NCBI GenBank assembly: GCA_947501325.1
Contig: CANMVC010000001.1
Span: 186,001-250,000 of the forward strand
Source: an uncultured Sphingomonadaceae bacterium
GTDB lineage: Bacteria > Pseudomonadota > Alphaproteobacteria > Sphingomonadales > Sphingomonadaceae
DNA length: 64,000 bases
Direction: 5' to 3'
Part shown: one piece after another, positions 43,414 to 53,613 of the stretch
How positions within the stretch are numbered: the first letter of the stretch is position 1
Layout: every line of letters begins with the position of its first letter
The notes under the pieces: generated by a model
What the model saw: only the letters and a program-made list of their open reading frames with translations
The model's database searches: none
Told to the model about the DNA's origin: nothing
Program-made: the position numbers and the translations under genes

Positions 43414-43526
43414 CCAGCCCGATGGAAGTGTTGATCTACGAAGAGGTAAGCGAAGGCGGGGACAGCACCGGCAACGAACTGCGCGAAGAAATGGGGTTTC
43501 CGCGGATGGAGGGGAAGAAAGATTAA
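43414..43526 (+). pseudogene. Remnant of a second copy of the interrupted gene (C-terminus only)
   Basis: 43414-43513 matches 39491-39590 (94/100 by eye). In the matching frame the sequence reads MEVLIYEEVSEGGDSTGNEL and on to a TAA at 43526, 34 codons from 43422. Upstream of 43414 the similarity to the first copy stops, so the N-terminal portion is missing. No start signal is visible. Confidence 0.75.
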
Positions 43527-43642
43527 CGGGTGCGAGCGTCCCAGTATGCTCTGCCTATGCGCCCTCCTCCTGCTGCAGAACCGCTGTTTTCGATAAATTT
43601 CAAAATGCCGATTGACCATCAACACTTGCCCCACTAATACAA

Positions 43643-43659
43643 ATGCGAATCATTTGCAT
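43643..43659. promoter_or_regulatory. Fur-like palindrome upstream of the heme receptor
   Basis: ATGCGAATcATTTGCAT is a 17-base near-palindrome (one mismatched pair position each side, eight bases a side) located 35 bases before the receptor ATG. Composition and spacing resemble a Fur or Fur-family box. The regulator is inferred. Confidence 0.6.
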
Positions 43660-43693
43660 TATCAATAAGACAAATGCTATTGGGGAAATTTCG

Positions 43694-45973
43694 ATGAATT
43701 TACGCCTTCGGCACCAAGGGTTAACTGTCGCCTCCAGCTTGTTTGCATTAAGCTTCTCCCAAACTGCTATGGCTGCAGGTGATGCCAATGCCGGTTTTGA
43801 GGATGATACGATCACCGTCACCGCGACGCGCGCGCCTGTCGCGATTGCAGACGCGCCGGCAACTGTCACCGTCATTGACCAGGAGCGTATTGCAGATGAA
43901 TTGGCGACGGATGTGCGCGATATCGTCCGCTTTGAACCTGGCGTCACGGTGCGCCGGTCACCAGCGCGCTTTGGCGCCGCATTAGGGACTACGGGTCGCG
44001 CCGGGAATGAAGATTTCAATATTCGCGGGATCGGCGGCAATCGCGTGCTCATTCAAGTAGATGGGATTAGAACGCCGCAAGGTTTCAGTTTTGGGGCGCA
44101 GGATGTCGGGCGTGGCAATGCAACCGATGTTGGCCTGATCAAGTCGGTTGAAATATTACGCGGCCCCGCATCAGCGCTTTATGGCAGTGATGGCCTGTCA
44201 GGCGCTGTCAGCTTTGTTACGTCAGATCCCGTCGATTTTGTTGAGGGGGAGAATAGTTTTGGCGGGTTTGCAAGAGCCCAATATAGTTCGGCGGATCAAG
44301 AGTTTTCTGAAACCATTGCCCTGGCTGGCAAGACCGGAAATTTCTCAGCCATGCTGGCATATTCGCGGCGTGATTTTGAAGAATTGGATAATGAAGGAAC
44401 AATCAACACCACCGATTCTACCCGGACGACACCCAATCCGCAGAATGGCGAGTCCAATGCATTTTTGGGAAAACTGGTTTGGGATAATGGCACTCACCGG
44501 GTGCGCCTGACCGGCGAATATCTCGAAAGGGAGGTCTTTTCTGATGTCCTGTCGGGGCGCGGTCCGGTTTTTCTATTTGGGCCAACGCCAAGCTGGATCG
44601 TCGATAGCCTGACCGCAGAAGATGAAACAAAGCGAACGCGCGCATCCATCGACTATACCTATGATGTCGGTGACGAGGGTTCGGGCTTTATCGACTATGC
44701 CCATCTCGCCGCTTATTGGCAGGACGGTAAAGACACCCAATTTGCCTTGGAAGAACGATCACCGGTTGGCGCGACGCCGCGTCCGGACAGGACCAGGTTC
44801 AATAGATTTGATAACGAAGTTTTCGGCGCAGTCGCTGATTTCCGGTCAGCATTCCATACCGGAAGCATCAAACACATATTGTCCTTTGGCGGTGACATCA
44901 GCAAGACAAGGCAAGAAGGCCTACGTGATGGGACCGAGCCACCTTTTGGGGAAGTGTTCCCGTCACGGGCTTTCCCGGTAACCGACTTCACCCTTGGCGG
45001 TATTTTCTTGGGGAACGCGATAGAATTTGGCGATGGTGTGGTGACGCTTTACCCTGCCCTGCGCTTTGATTTTTACGATCTGGACCCCACCGATGATCCG
45101 TTGTTGCCAAGCTTTGCCGCGACGGGTCAAGACGGATCAAAACTGTCGCCAAAATTTGGCGCCGTAATCAAGCTTGGCGAAGACGTCCGCTTATTCAGCA
45201 ACTATGCCCGAGGATTCCGCGCGCCTACGCCCAGTCAGGTCAATAATTTCTTTGAAAATCTCGCCTTCGGATATACGTCCGCAGCCAATCCCGATTTGAA
45301 ACCGGAGACGAGCGAGAGTTTTGAAGCTGGTATTCGTTATGCGACAGACGACATCCAGCTGACGGTGACCGCATATACAGCTGATTATGACGGTTTCATC
45401 GAGCAAATAATCACATCTGGAACGGGAACGGCCACCGACCCATCGGTATTCCAGTTCGTCAACTTTGATAGGGTCAAGGTCCAAGGGATAGAGGCCAAGG
45501 CGTCTTATGAAGCCGATAACGGTTTCAGGGCGCGCTTTGCCATAGCCTTTGCCGATGGCGAAAAAACCTCCCCTGAAGGTGATATATCGTCGCTGGGATC
45601 AATTGATCCGCTCAATGCGATTTTGGGTGTGGGCTATCGCGAGCCTACCGGAGCGTTCGGCGGTGAAGTCATTGTCAGCTATAATGCGCGCAAGGAAGCC
45701 AATGAGACTATTGATGTCTGTGATGGCCCTTGTTTGCGCCCCCAAGAATCTGCGATCATCGATGCAACGGCTTTTGTTCGGGTTACCGATAATGTGAAAA
45801 TCCGCGCCGGTATATTCAACATTACCGACAAGAAATATGCCTTGTGGAGCGATGTTCGCGGATTGTCTTTGGCGCGTGATGAATTTGGTCGGCAGATATT
45901 GATCCCCGACAATGCGGATGCGTTCACCCAGCCGGGTCGCAACGCGAGCGTATCACTCAGCCTTTCATTCTAG
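43694..45973 (+). CDS. TonB-dependent hemoglobin/heme-type outer membrane receptor
   Basis: 759 residues. Signal peptide to about 28, TonB-box-like DTITVTATRAPVA, plug with DVRDIVRFEPGVTVRR, NFNIRGIGGNRVLIQVDGIR (read as DFNIRGIGG) and PASALYGSDGLSGAVSFVT. The barrel carries the FRAP-type box RGFRAPTPSQ and NPDLKPETS. It ends in an aromatic residue (SLSF). This is the hemoglobin/transferrin/lactoferrin receptor family. No histidine lies between the FRAP and NPDL boxes, where HmuR-type receptors keep a heme-binding one. GGGGA precedes ATG 43694. Confidence 0.85.
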   Translation: MNLRLRHQGLTVASSLFALSFSQTAMAAGDANAGFEDDTITVTATRAPVAIADAPATVTVIDQERIADELATDVRDIVRFEPGVTVRRSPARFGAALGTTGRAGNEDFNIRGIGGNRVLIQVDGIRTPQGFSFGAQDVGRGNATDVGLIKSVEILRGPASALYGSDGLSGAVSFVTSDPVDFVEGENSFGGFARAQYSSADQEFSETIALAGKTGNFSAMLAYSRRDFEELDNEGTINTTDSTRTTPNPQNGESNAFLGKLVWDNGTHRVRLTGEYLEREVFSDVLSGRGPVFLFGPTPSWIVDSLTAEDETKRTRASIDYTYDVGDEGSGFIDYAHLAAYWQDGKDTQFALEERSPVGATPRPDRTRFNRFDNEVFGAVADFRSAFHTGSIKHILSFGGDISKTRQEGLRDGTEPPFGEVFPSRAFPVTDFTLGGIFLGNAIEFGDGVVTLYPALRFDFYDLDPTDDPLLPSFAATGQDGSKLSPKFGAVIKLGEDVRLFSNYARGFRAPTPSQVNNFFENLAFGYTSAANPDLKPETSESFEAGIRYATDDIQLTVTAYTADYDGFIEQIITSGTGTATDPSVFQFVNFDRVKVQGIEAKASYEADNGFRARFAIAFADGEKTSPEGDISSLGSIDPLNAILGVGYREPTGAFGGEVIVSYNARKEANETIDVCDGPCLRPQESAIIDATAFVRVTDNVKIRAGIFNITDKKYALWSDVRGLSLARDEFGRQILIPDNADAFTQPGRNASVSLSLSF

Positions 45974-45995
45974 GATTATTTAGGGAGAAGCCACT

Positions 45996-47024
45996 ATGAA
46001 TATGACATTCAAAAACAGCATGGGAGCGGCCATATTTGCGTTCACCCTGGCAACCACACCGGCATTGGCGCAAACTGCCCCTCTAGAAGGCATTGAAAAT
46101 ACACAGAAGGTCGGTTTTGAAGCAGATCGGGCTGATATTCTGGCTATGGCTGGCAATTTCAAAGTGCGTTTTGATATGCAGGAATCAACGCCATGGAAAT
46201 CGGATTACGAGCCACGCGAACGCAAGATTTCCGGTGGGCATGAGGTCGTAAAAGTGATTGAAGACACTGGCACTAAAATTATTCTGCAACATCTGTTGGT
46301 GGTTGATACAGGCAAATCAGACTTTATCGTCAAACATTGGCGACAGGATTGGGAGTATCAGCCGCAAAAAATTCTCGCTTACACCGACCGCCACAGATGG
46401 GAATATCAGCCCATATCCGAGGGTGACCGCAAAGGCAGCTGGTCCCAGACGGTCTATCAGGTCGATGACAGCCCGCGCTACGCCGGTTTAGGCAAATGGG
46501 AGACGCAAGGCGGAGTCCGGCGCTGGCACTCCGACTGGACTTGGCGTCCGCTGGCCCGGCGAGATGCCGTGCGCGATCCCGTTTACGATCGCTATTATTC
46601 GATCAACCGTCACAGCCCAACGCCGGGCGGCTGGATTCACTTTCAGGACAATACAAAAATGGGTCCGGTTAATGGAAAGCTGGTACCCATAGTTCAGGAA
46701 TATGTACTCAATACCTATACCCGGTTTGATGGTTACAATGTCCAGGCCGCCGACGACTATTGGACCAAAACTCAAGATTATTGGGCCGAGGTTCGCAAGT
46801 CCTGGGACAAGGCCCTTGCGTCGAACAATGGCGTGACCGTAGAAGAGGAAGCGCAAACCGGTACGGTGATCAGCGGCGAGCTACTTGAAATGGGCACCAA
46901 GATCGCGGACGGTGAAATGGACGCAGCCAGCGCCACGGCGAAGGCCCGGGAACTTATTGCAAGCGCGACCAAGCCCGGTGCCGTGCAAACCGCTCAAAAC
47001 AGCACGAACCCTGGCAATGAATAG
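45996..47024 (+). CDS. DUF6607 family exported protein
   Basis: 342 residues: signal peptide to about 26 (TTPALAQ), then a domain with many Trp/Tyr/Arg residues: VKHWRQDWEYQP, DRHRWEYQPISEGDRKGSW, RRWHSDWTWRPLARRD, EYVLNTYTRFDGYNV. This fits DUF6607, which I recall near iron/heme uptake genes. The last 60 residues are an Ala/Thr-rich tail with helical content. It follows the receptor by 22 bases with AGGGAG upstream, so both probably answer to the same Fur-like site. Biochemical role unknown. Confidence 0.7.
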   Translation: MNMTFKNSMGAAIFAFTLATTPALAQTAPLEGIENTQKVGFEADRADILAMAGNFKVRFDMQESTPWKSDYEPRERKISGGHEVVKVIEDTGTKIILQHLLVVDTGKSDFIVKHWRQDWEYQPQKILAYTDRHRWEYQPISEGDRKGSWSQTVYQVDDSPRYAGLGKWETQGGVRRWHSDWTWRPLARRDAVRDPVYDRYYSINRHSPTPGGWIHFQDNTKMGPVNGKLVPIVQEYVLNTYTRFDGYNVQAADDYWTKTQDYWAEVRKSWDKALASNNGVTVEEEAQTGTVISGELLEMGTKIADGEMDAASATAKARELIASATKPGAVQTAQNSTNPGNE

Positions 47025-47146
47025 CAGAGAAAGACATATATAGCCAAAGCTTCGGCTTGCTCTAAAAACCGCTAGAAACGGGCCGTACGCCACAAAGGCC
47101 ATTAACACCATTGCCCCCATCGCGTCGCTCGCCTAATTATGCCTGC

Positions 47147-47923
47147 ATGAGTATCTTCAGGTTAAACCGCTTCATCCTTCCTTCTTTGGCACTTGCTCTT
47201 ATGGCGACCACCGCGCCGCTGGCGGGATGCAAACGTGTGCCTGATCAGGATGCGGATCGGCCTGAAAGCTCTTTGGCCTATCCACCGGCCTCGCGACCCG
47301 TTTCCGATCTTGCGGGAAACCAGTGGTCGACCGAAACTGCGCGTGACAAGCGTGGGGAAGCGGAAGAGATCATGAAAGCAGCGGGCTTGGCGCCCGGCAT
47401 GACGGTCGCGGATATCGGCGCGGGTGAAGGCTATTATACCGTGCGGCTGGCCGAAAAAGTTGGCGAACAGGGCCGCGTGCTGGCGCAGGATATTGATGAA
47501 GATGTGATCAAGCGGCTGGCCGAACGTGTCGCGCGTGATGAACTGGACAATGTCTCGATCAAGCTGGGCGCGCCGGATGATCCGCGTCTGCCCGAGGACA
47601 GCTTTGACCGCATTTTCCTGGTCCATATGTATCATGAAGTGCGGGAGCCTTATGCGTTTCTCTCGCGCCTGCGTCCCTCCATCCGCCGCGACCAGGACGG
47701 GGGCACCTATGATGGTGGCGAAGTGATCGTGGTCGATGTCGACCGGCCCTTTGCGCAGCACGGCATTCCGCCCAAGCAGCTCTTTTGCGAGTTTGAAGCG
47801 GTCGGCTATCAACTGATCGGTTATATGGAGCGCCCGGAATTGGGGGGCTATTTCGCGCGCTTTCGTCCCGTCGGCAAATCGCCCCTGCCAGGCAAGATCA
47901 AACCGTGTGAATTCAAGCAATAG
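47147..47923 (+). CDS. Lipoprotein-type class I SAM methyltransferase
   Basis: 258 residues. The N-terminus is hydrophobic with lipobox PLAGC (Cys28), followed by a linker and a class I SAM-binding domain: TVADIGAGEGYYTVRLAEKV, acidic LAQDIDEDV and FDRIFLVHMYHEV. SAM-fold proteins with a lipobox are odd since SAM is cytoplasmic. Either the protein is exported and no longer a SAM enzyme, or it uses another ligand. The start has no clear ribosome site. It is 122 bases after the DUF6607 gene. Confidence 0.75.
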   Translation: MSIFRLNRFILPSLALALMATTAPLAGCKRVPDQDADRPESSLAYPPASRPVSDLAGNQWSTETARDKRGEAEEIMKAAGLAPGMTVADIGAGEGYYTVRLAEKVGEQGRVLAQDIDEDVIKRLAERVARDELDNVSIKLGAPDDPRLPEDSFDRIFLVHMYHEVREPYAFLSRLRPSIRRDQDGGTYDGGEVIVVDVDRPFAQHGIPPKQLFCEFEAVGYQLIGYMERPELGGYFARFRPVGKSPLPGKIKPCEFKQ

Positions 47924-47977
47924 GGGCGGTCAGGCGTTACTGATTCATAAAATCTTCTATATTTATCAGTGACTTAA

Positions 47978-49783
47978 TTAGTTTTCATCACCCATTTTGA
48001 GCGCAGCAATAAACGCTTCTTGCGGGATGCTGACATTGCCATATTCGCGCATCTTGGCCTTGCCCTTCTTCTGCTTGTCGAGCAGTTTCTTCTTCCGACT
48101 GATATCGCCGCCATAGCATTTGGCCGTCACATCCTTGCGCATCGCCGCAATCGTCTCACGCGCGATGACCTTGCCACCAATGGCCGCCTGCACCGGTATC
48201 TTGAACAAGTGCCGCGGGATCAAGTCCTTGAGCCGCTCGCACATATGGCGGCCCCGGGACTCAGCAGCATCGCGATGGACAATCATACTGAGCGCATCGA
48301 CCGGATCACCATTGACCATGATGTTCATCTTCACAAGATTACCCGAGCGCAAGCCGACCTGATGATAGTCAAAACTCGCATAACCGCGTGAGATACTCTT
48401 CAGCCGGTCATAAAAATCAAAAACGACCTCGTTGAGCGGCAGTTCATACACCACCTGCGCACGGTCGCCGACATAGGTCAGGTTCTTCTGAACCCCGCGC
48501 CGGTCCTGGCACAGCTTGAGGATACCGCCAAGATATTCGTCAGGGCAGTAGATTGTCGCCTCAATCCAAGGCTCCTCTATGTCGGCTATCTTGACGACAT
48601 CCGGCATATCCGCTGGATTATGGAGAAACTGCTCCGACCCATCATTCATCACCATCCGGTATACAACCGAAGGCGCCGTAGTGATCAGATCGAGGTCATA
48701 TTCGCGGGTCAGCCGTTCCTGAATAATCTCAAGGTGCAAGAGCCCCAAGAAGCCACACCGAAACCCTTGGCCCAAGGCCGCGCTGGTTTCCATTTCAAAG
48801 CTGAAGCTGGCGTCATTGAGGCGGAGTTTGCTTATACTTTCGCGGAGCTTCTCAAAATCCGCGGCATCAACCGGGAAAAGGCCGCAAAAAACCACAGATT
48901 GGACTTCCTTGAAGCCATCCAAGGCTTCCGTCGCGCCACCCTTAACGGTCGTGATCGTATCACCGACCGCAGTTTGAGAGACTTCCTTGATCTGCGCGGT
49001 GATGAAACCAATTTCACCTGCGGCCAATTCCGGTAGCTGCTCAATCTTGGGAGTCATGCAGCCGACGCGGTCAACGAGATGCTCGGTGCCTTGCGCCATG
49101 AACTTGATCCGCTGGCCCTTGGTCAGCACGCCATCGATCACGCGGACGAGAATGACGACGCCAAGATAAGGGTCATACCAGCTGTCTACCAGCATAGCTT
49201 TCAACGGCGCATCGCGATCGCCGCCCGGTGGCGGAATCTTCGCAACAATCTGCTCGAGAATATCTTCGATGCCAATGCCGGACTTCGCGGAAGCCATCAC
49301 CGCTTCGGAAGCATCGAGACCAATAATTTCCTCAATCTCGTTACGAACCCGCTCTGGTTCTGCTGCCGGCAAATCAACCTTGTTCAGAACCGGGATGATT
49401 TCATGGTCATGTTCAATCGATTGATAGACGTTTGCCAGCGTTTGCGCTTCAACGCCCTGTGCCGCGTCGACCACCAACAGAGCACCTTCACAGGCGGCCA
49501 AGCTGCGCGACACTTCATAGGCAAAATCGACGTGGCCAGGTGTGTCCATCAGGCTAAGCTCGTAAGCCTCGCCATTTTTAGCGGTATAGTGGAGACGGAC
49601 GGTCTGCGCCTTGATTGTAATACCGCGCTCGCGCTCAATATCCATATTGTCGAGCACTTGCTCGCTCATCTCGCGTTCGGACAAGCCACCAGTGTGCTGG
49701 ATCAGACGATCCGCCAACGTTGATTTGCCGTGATCAATATGGGCGATGATGGAGAAATTACGGATATGGGAACGTTCAGTCAT
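47978..49783 (-). CDS. lepA: Elongation factor 4 (LepA)
   Basis: A ribosome-dependent GTPase that can back-translocate stalled ribosomes. 601 residues with P-loop [14 protein letters not shown], switch [27 protein letters not shown], and the LepA-specific C-terminal domain ending in [13 protein letters not shown]. Starts at ATG 49783. Length is standard. Confidence 0.97.
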   Translation of the reverse strand: MTERSHIRNFSIIAHIDHGKSTLADRLIQHTGGLSEREMSEQVLDNMDIERERGITIKAQTVRLHYTAKNGEAYELSLMDTPGHVDFAYEVSRSLAACEGALLVVDAAQGVEAQTLANVYQSIEHDHEIIPVLNKVDLPAAEPERVRNEIEEIIGLDASEAVMASAKSGIGIEDILEQIVAKIPPPGGDRDAPLKAMLVDSWYDPYLGVVILVRVIDGVLTKGQRIKFMAQGTEHLVDRVGCMTPKIEQLPELAAGEIGFITAQIKEVSQTAVGDTITTVKGGATEALDGFKEVQSVVFCGLFPVDAADFEKLRESISKLRLNDASFSFEMETSAALGQGFRCGFLGLLHLEIIQERLTREYDLDLITTAPSVVYRMVMNDGSEQFLHNPADMPDVVKIADIEEPWIEATIYCPDEYLGGILKLCQDRRGVQKNLTYVGDRAQVVYELPLNEVVFDFYDRLKSISRGYASFDYHQVGLRSGNLVKMNIMVNGDPVDALSMIVHRDAAESRGRHMCERLKDLIPRHLFKIPVQAAIGGKVIARETIAAMRKDVTAKCYGGDISRKKKLLDKQKKGKAKMREYGNVSIPQEAFIAALKMGDEN

Positions 49784-49837
49784 AGCGCGCCGATAGCAGG
49801 GGTTTTCCCCGCTGTCAGCAGGGAAACGCGTAAAATA

Positions 49838-49871
49838 CGCGCCGTCTGGAGATAGTTGTCCAGACGGCGCG
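49838..49871 (-). terminator. Terminator of the outer membrane protein gene
   Basis: CGCGCCGTCTGGA and TCCAGACGGCGCG form a 13-pair stem with an eight-base loop. On the minus strand it is followed by TATTTT, 38 bases after the stop of the barrel gene. Confidence 0.75.
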
Positions 49872-49908
49872 CATATTTTCAGATGGTAGGGATGATATTA
49901 CCCAAAAG

Positions 49909-50694
49909 CTAACCGCCACCGCCTAGTGGAATGCGGAAGCCAACATTGAACAGGGACTGCTCGCTCTTCACGCCCAACGTGGCCGGAAGCAGATTAACAT
50001 CATAATCGCCGCGATCCATGTTACGGTAGGTATATTGACCGAAAAGTTCGAATGACGGGCTCAGCTTGTAAGTCACACCGGCCATGGCCTGATAGGCAAA
50101 GCGAGTCTTTGTGTCATCGACAACATCGACTGCGGATGGCTGGTATTCGACATCCTGACGCGAAAAACCAATACCCGCGCCAACATACGGTACCAGCGTC
50201 TCGCTAATCTGGAAATCGTATAGCGCGTTGGCGAACAGACCATAATTTTTGATCTGGCCATCATCAGTGCTCAAAACAGCACCAACGGTTGGATTGGCTG
50301 GATCAGCCACTCCACGCGTCAGAACAGCCGAGTCAACGCCATCAATTACCGTGCCACCGACGGCCAGATCACGGTGCAGATCAACATTAGATTTGTTGTA
50401 AAAGCCCTGCAATTCCACCCGAAAACCGTTATCAAACCGGTACCCGGCATGTAAATTTAGATCGAGGCCATTATTCAGCTCGGTGGTCCAGTCGAGATCG
50501 GTGCCCGATGCAATCGCATCAAAGTCAGCTGTAGCTGCTACATCCTCGTCAAACTCACCGCGGTTTTTGGAATCACTCGGCAGGTTAAGACCAGCCGAAG
50601 CGCCCACATAAGGCTCCCCGGCATGAGCAACGCCTGTCAAAGCGAAAGACGTTCCAGCGGCTAGGGTAGCAAATATTCTCATAGAACTACGCAT
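49909..50694 (-). CDS. Outer membrane beta-barrel protein
   Basis: 261 residues: signal peptide to about 25 (SFALTGVAHA), then an eight-stranded-type barrel with alternating aromatics: GEPYVGASAGLNLP, NLHAGYRFDNGFRVELQGFYNKS, YVGAGIGFSRQDVEY, FAYQAMAGVTYKLSPSFELFGQYTYR and a final NVGFRIPLGGGG. It fits OmpA-like/opacity-type porins. Start ATG 50694 with GGAG eight bases upstream; a TTG 12 bases earlier is unlikely. Confidence 0.85.
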   Translation of the reverse strand: MRSSMRIFATLAAGTSFALTGVAHAGEPYVGASAGLNLPSDSKNRGEFDEDVAATADFDAIASGTDLDWTTELNNGLDLNLHAGYRFDNGFRVELQGFYNKSNVDLHRDLAVGGTVIDGVDSAVLTRGVADPANPTVGAVLSTDDGQIKNYGLFANALYDFQISETLVPYVGAGIGFSRQDVEYQPSAVDVVDDTKTRFAYQAMAGVTYKLSPSFELFGQYTYRNMDRGDYDVNLLPATLGVKSEQSLFNVGFRIPLGGGG

Positions 50695-50930
50695 ATTCAA
50701 CTCCAAACCCCCTGTTTGGTGTTGCCCCGCTTCCGTTCAATTAGTGATGCGTTTACTGTTTTCAATATTACCCGGACTCAGTTCGTCGCAAAAAATTGGC
50801 AGGTTTCTGCTGTTTTGCAATCCAAAAGCGAAACTGTGGCTGATTTACAACAGCAAAATGGGGTGCGCAAATCAATGAACCGGCCAACCTAACAACGACT
50901 AGACGACTGATAGAGGACGCCGCCTGAAAG

Positions 50931-53471
50931 CTAGTAGATACCGCCCTCATCCTGCAGAAAATCATTATCATTCTGCGCAGGTCGATTGCTGTTCGCATTT
51001 TCCCTGGCCCGATTGCGCGCGGCAATTTGCTCCGCCCTAATCTGCGCCTTTTTTGCTTCCAGTCGCGCGAGCAGTTCTTCCTTGCGGATAGAGCGTTTTG
51101 GTTCCGTTTCCGGTTTGAATACATCCCAAATCACCGCAGACCTTGGGTCATCGGATGGCCAACCGCCAAATACGCGCTTGCCGCTCTTGCGGTCAACGCG
51201 CACCATCCGAACACCGCGCGGCGCAACAAACGGGGTTTTCGGCATCCCAGCCATAGCCTTTTCGGCAAATTGCTTGAATATCGGAGCGGCTAAAGTACCA
51301 CCCTGGGCATATCCGCCCATGTTGGCGGGCTGATCAAATCCCATATAAACACCGGCAACCATATCAGGAGAGCCGCCCACAAACCATACATTGGTCGGAC
51401 CGCTCGCCGTTCCGGTCTTGCCGAATAACGGCCGATCGAGGCTTCTGAGATTTTGAGCAGTTCCGCGCGTAATAACGCCTTCCAGTATGTTAACCATCTG
51501 ATAGGCGGTCATGGGATCCATCAACTGTTTGCCGGCTGGTCTGGGGCGCGGCATCGGCTGCCCATCCCAATCGGCCTGATTGCAATCCTCGCAAATCCGT
51601 TTGTCTGCGCGGAAAATGACCTTGCCCTGACGATCCTGGACAAAGTCGATCACGGTCGGCTCTAGCTCGCGACCATGATTGACCAGCATCGAATAAGCAT
51701 TGGTCAATTTTGCGACAGTGGTATCCCCTGCACCCAGAGCAAAGGCAAGATAAGGCTTATAGTCACCAATCCCCATGGTTTTGATGGTTTTTACCACATT
51801 GTCCATACCCGCATCATTGGCAGCACGCACGGTCATCAGGTTTCGGGATTGTTCGACCCCCCAGCGTAGAGTTTGCGCCCCTGCCCCGCGAGACCCGCCA
51901 AAATTCCGGAAACATTTTCGGCCCAAAGCAGCCGATTGATAAACACAAAAAGGGCTGTCGACGATGATTGTCGCTGGCGTCATGCCTTGATCAAGCGCGG
52001 TCGCATATACAAAAGGTTTGATCGTAGAACCCGGCTGCCGTTCCGCTTGTGTCGCGCGGTTGAAAGAACTCATCCGGTCATCGAACCCGCCCTGCATCGC
52101 CCAGATTCGGCCATTGCGAGGATTTTGCACGACCATGCCACCTGATACTTTCGGAACGTTGCGCAGCACATAGCTGCTGCCGCCTGCCGGGCTGACCGCA
52201 ATAATATCGCCTGCCGCCAGTTTGCTTGGTGCATTGCCCAAACGGCCTGTCGTACCATCTGTAAAACCAATTTCAGCGCTATTACCCTGACGGCTCAAGG
52301 CAACCGCAATCCGCCAATCGGCATAGTCAGTGTTGATAAAGGTCGATGCCAGACGCTGTGCCCATTTGTCATCCATTTCGATCTTGTTGATCGGCCCGCT
52401 CCAGCCTTTACCGCGACTGTAGCGCAGCAAACCATTGCGTAGCGCATCTTTGGTATATTCCTGCAATTGCGGATTGAGCGATGTCCGAACCCAGAGGCCA
52501 CCGGAATATACACTGTAAGGCCCGGCCTCCTCATTTTCGCCAAATTGTTCGATCAGCTGGCGGCGGACTTCCTCGATAAAATAACCGCCGACACGCTCAA
52601 ATCGCGCGCCGCGCGAACGAATGGCCCCAAGCGGTTGAGCAACCGCCTGATCATGTTGGACCTGCGAAATCCAGTCATTGTCGAGCATTCGGCCCAAGAC
52701 CCAGTCCCGCCGGTTAATTGCCCTCTGTTCATTATTTTCGGGACGATAGTTGGATGGCCCTTTCGGCAGAATCGCCAAATAAGCCATCTGATGCAGCGCC
52801 AGTTCATCGACATCCTTGCCGAAATAGGCTTGTGCCGCGGCCTGCACGCCATAGGCGTTCCGGCCCAGGAAAATCTGGTTGAGATAAAGCTCAAGTATTT
52901 CCTGCTTGGTCAGCACTTCTTCAATGCGATAAGCGAGCAACGCTTCACGCACTTTCCGGCGATAGGACACTTCGTTGGTTAGCAGCAGGTTTTTGGCGAC
53001 TTGCTGGGTGATAGTGGATGCGCCAATCGGCCGGCCACTGCTCGATATATTGCTGACAATTGCTGTTGCAATACCGGGATAATCCAAGCCGCCATGCTCA
53101 AAAAATGTGCGGTCTTCTGCGGCGAGATAGGCGCGAATGAGCAATGCTGGATATTCGGCATATTCCAATTGCACACGCCGTTCCCGCGCATAGCTGTGTA
53201 CAGGCTCGCCGTCATAGGCGCGCACCATTGTCGGTAGGGGTGGTTCATATTGCTGCAGTGTCTTCGCGTCAGGCAAATCGCGCGCGAAAATCACCCAGAT
53301 TAACAACCAGCCCAAAAGGCATAGCGCGACAAAGGCGAGAAACAGACGGACCAGGCGCTTTCGCCACAGTTTCCCCATAGCGCTTAGAAACCCGCCCGTA
53401 TTACGTTCGAGTTTATACGCGAGACTCTCTGCTTCTGCAGCGCCGTCATTATTAGGTGTGTTTTCGACCAT
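50931..53471 (-). CDS. mrcA: Penicillin-binding protein 1A
   Basis: A bifunctional peptidoglycan synthase. Of 846 residues, a membrane anchor is at 42-62; the glycosyltransferase domain follows, with catalytic Glu119 (AAEDRTFFEHGG) and GASTITQQVAKN. The transpeptidase has Ser482-x-x-Lys485 (STIKP), SRN and the KTG box (GKTGTASGPTN). The C-terminal tail is basic then acidic, low complexity. It follows amiC on the same strand after 142 bases. Confidence 0.96.
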   Translation of the reverse strand: MVENTPNNDGAAEAESLAYKLERNTGGFLSAMGKLWRKRLVRLFLAFVALCLLGWLLIWVIFARDLPDAKTLQQYEPPLPTMVRAYDGEPVHSYARERRVQLEYAEYPALLIRAYLAAEDRTFFEHGGLDYPGIATAIVSNISSSGRPIGASTITQQVAKNLLLTNEVSYRRKVREALLAYRIEEVLTKQEILELYLNQIFLGRNAYGVQAAAQAYFGKDVDELALHQMAYLAILPKGPSNYRPENNEQRAINRRDWVLGRMLDNDWISQVQHDQAVAQPLGAIRSRGARFERVGGYFIEEVRRQLIEQFGENEEAGPYSVYSGGLWVRTSLNPQLQEYTKDALRNGLLRYSRGKGWSGPINKIEMDDKWAQRLASTFINTDYADWRIAVALSRQGNSAEIGFTDGTTGRLGNAPSKLAAGDIIAVSPAGGSSYVLRNVPKVSGGMVVQNPRNGRIWAMQGGFDDRMSSFNRATQAERQPGSTIKPFVYATALDQGMTPATIIVDSPFCVYQSAALGRKCFRNFGGSRGAGAQTLRWGVEQSRNLMTVRAANDAGMDNVVKTIKTMGIGDYKPYLAFALGAGDTTVAKLTNAYSMLVNHGRELEPTVIDFVQDRQGKVIFRADKRICEDCNQADWDGQPMPRPRPAGKQLMDPMTAYQMVNILEGVITRGTAQNLRSLDRPLFGKTGTASGPTNVWFVGGSPDMVAGVYMGFDQPANMGGYAQGGTLAAPIFKQFAEKAMAGMPKTPFVAPRGVRMVRVDRKSGKRVFGGWPSDDPRSAVIWDVFKPETEPKRSIRKEELLARLEAKKAQIRAEQIAARNRARENANSNRPAQNDNDFLQDEGGIY

Positions 53472-53613
53472 ATCTCGCGCTATCTAGCACTATCGGAAGC
53501 ATTTTCCAGAAAATTTCGATGAAAAACTTGATCCGCCGAGCACCGTAAGATTTCGATCGTGCGATGTGCGGCATCATTGATGGTGAAATAGCCGTCGCTT
53601 TCCTCGCGTTGGA

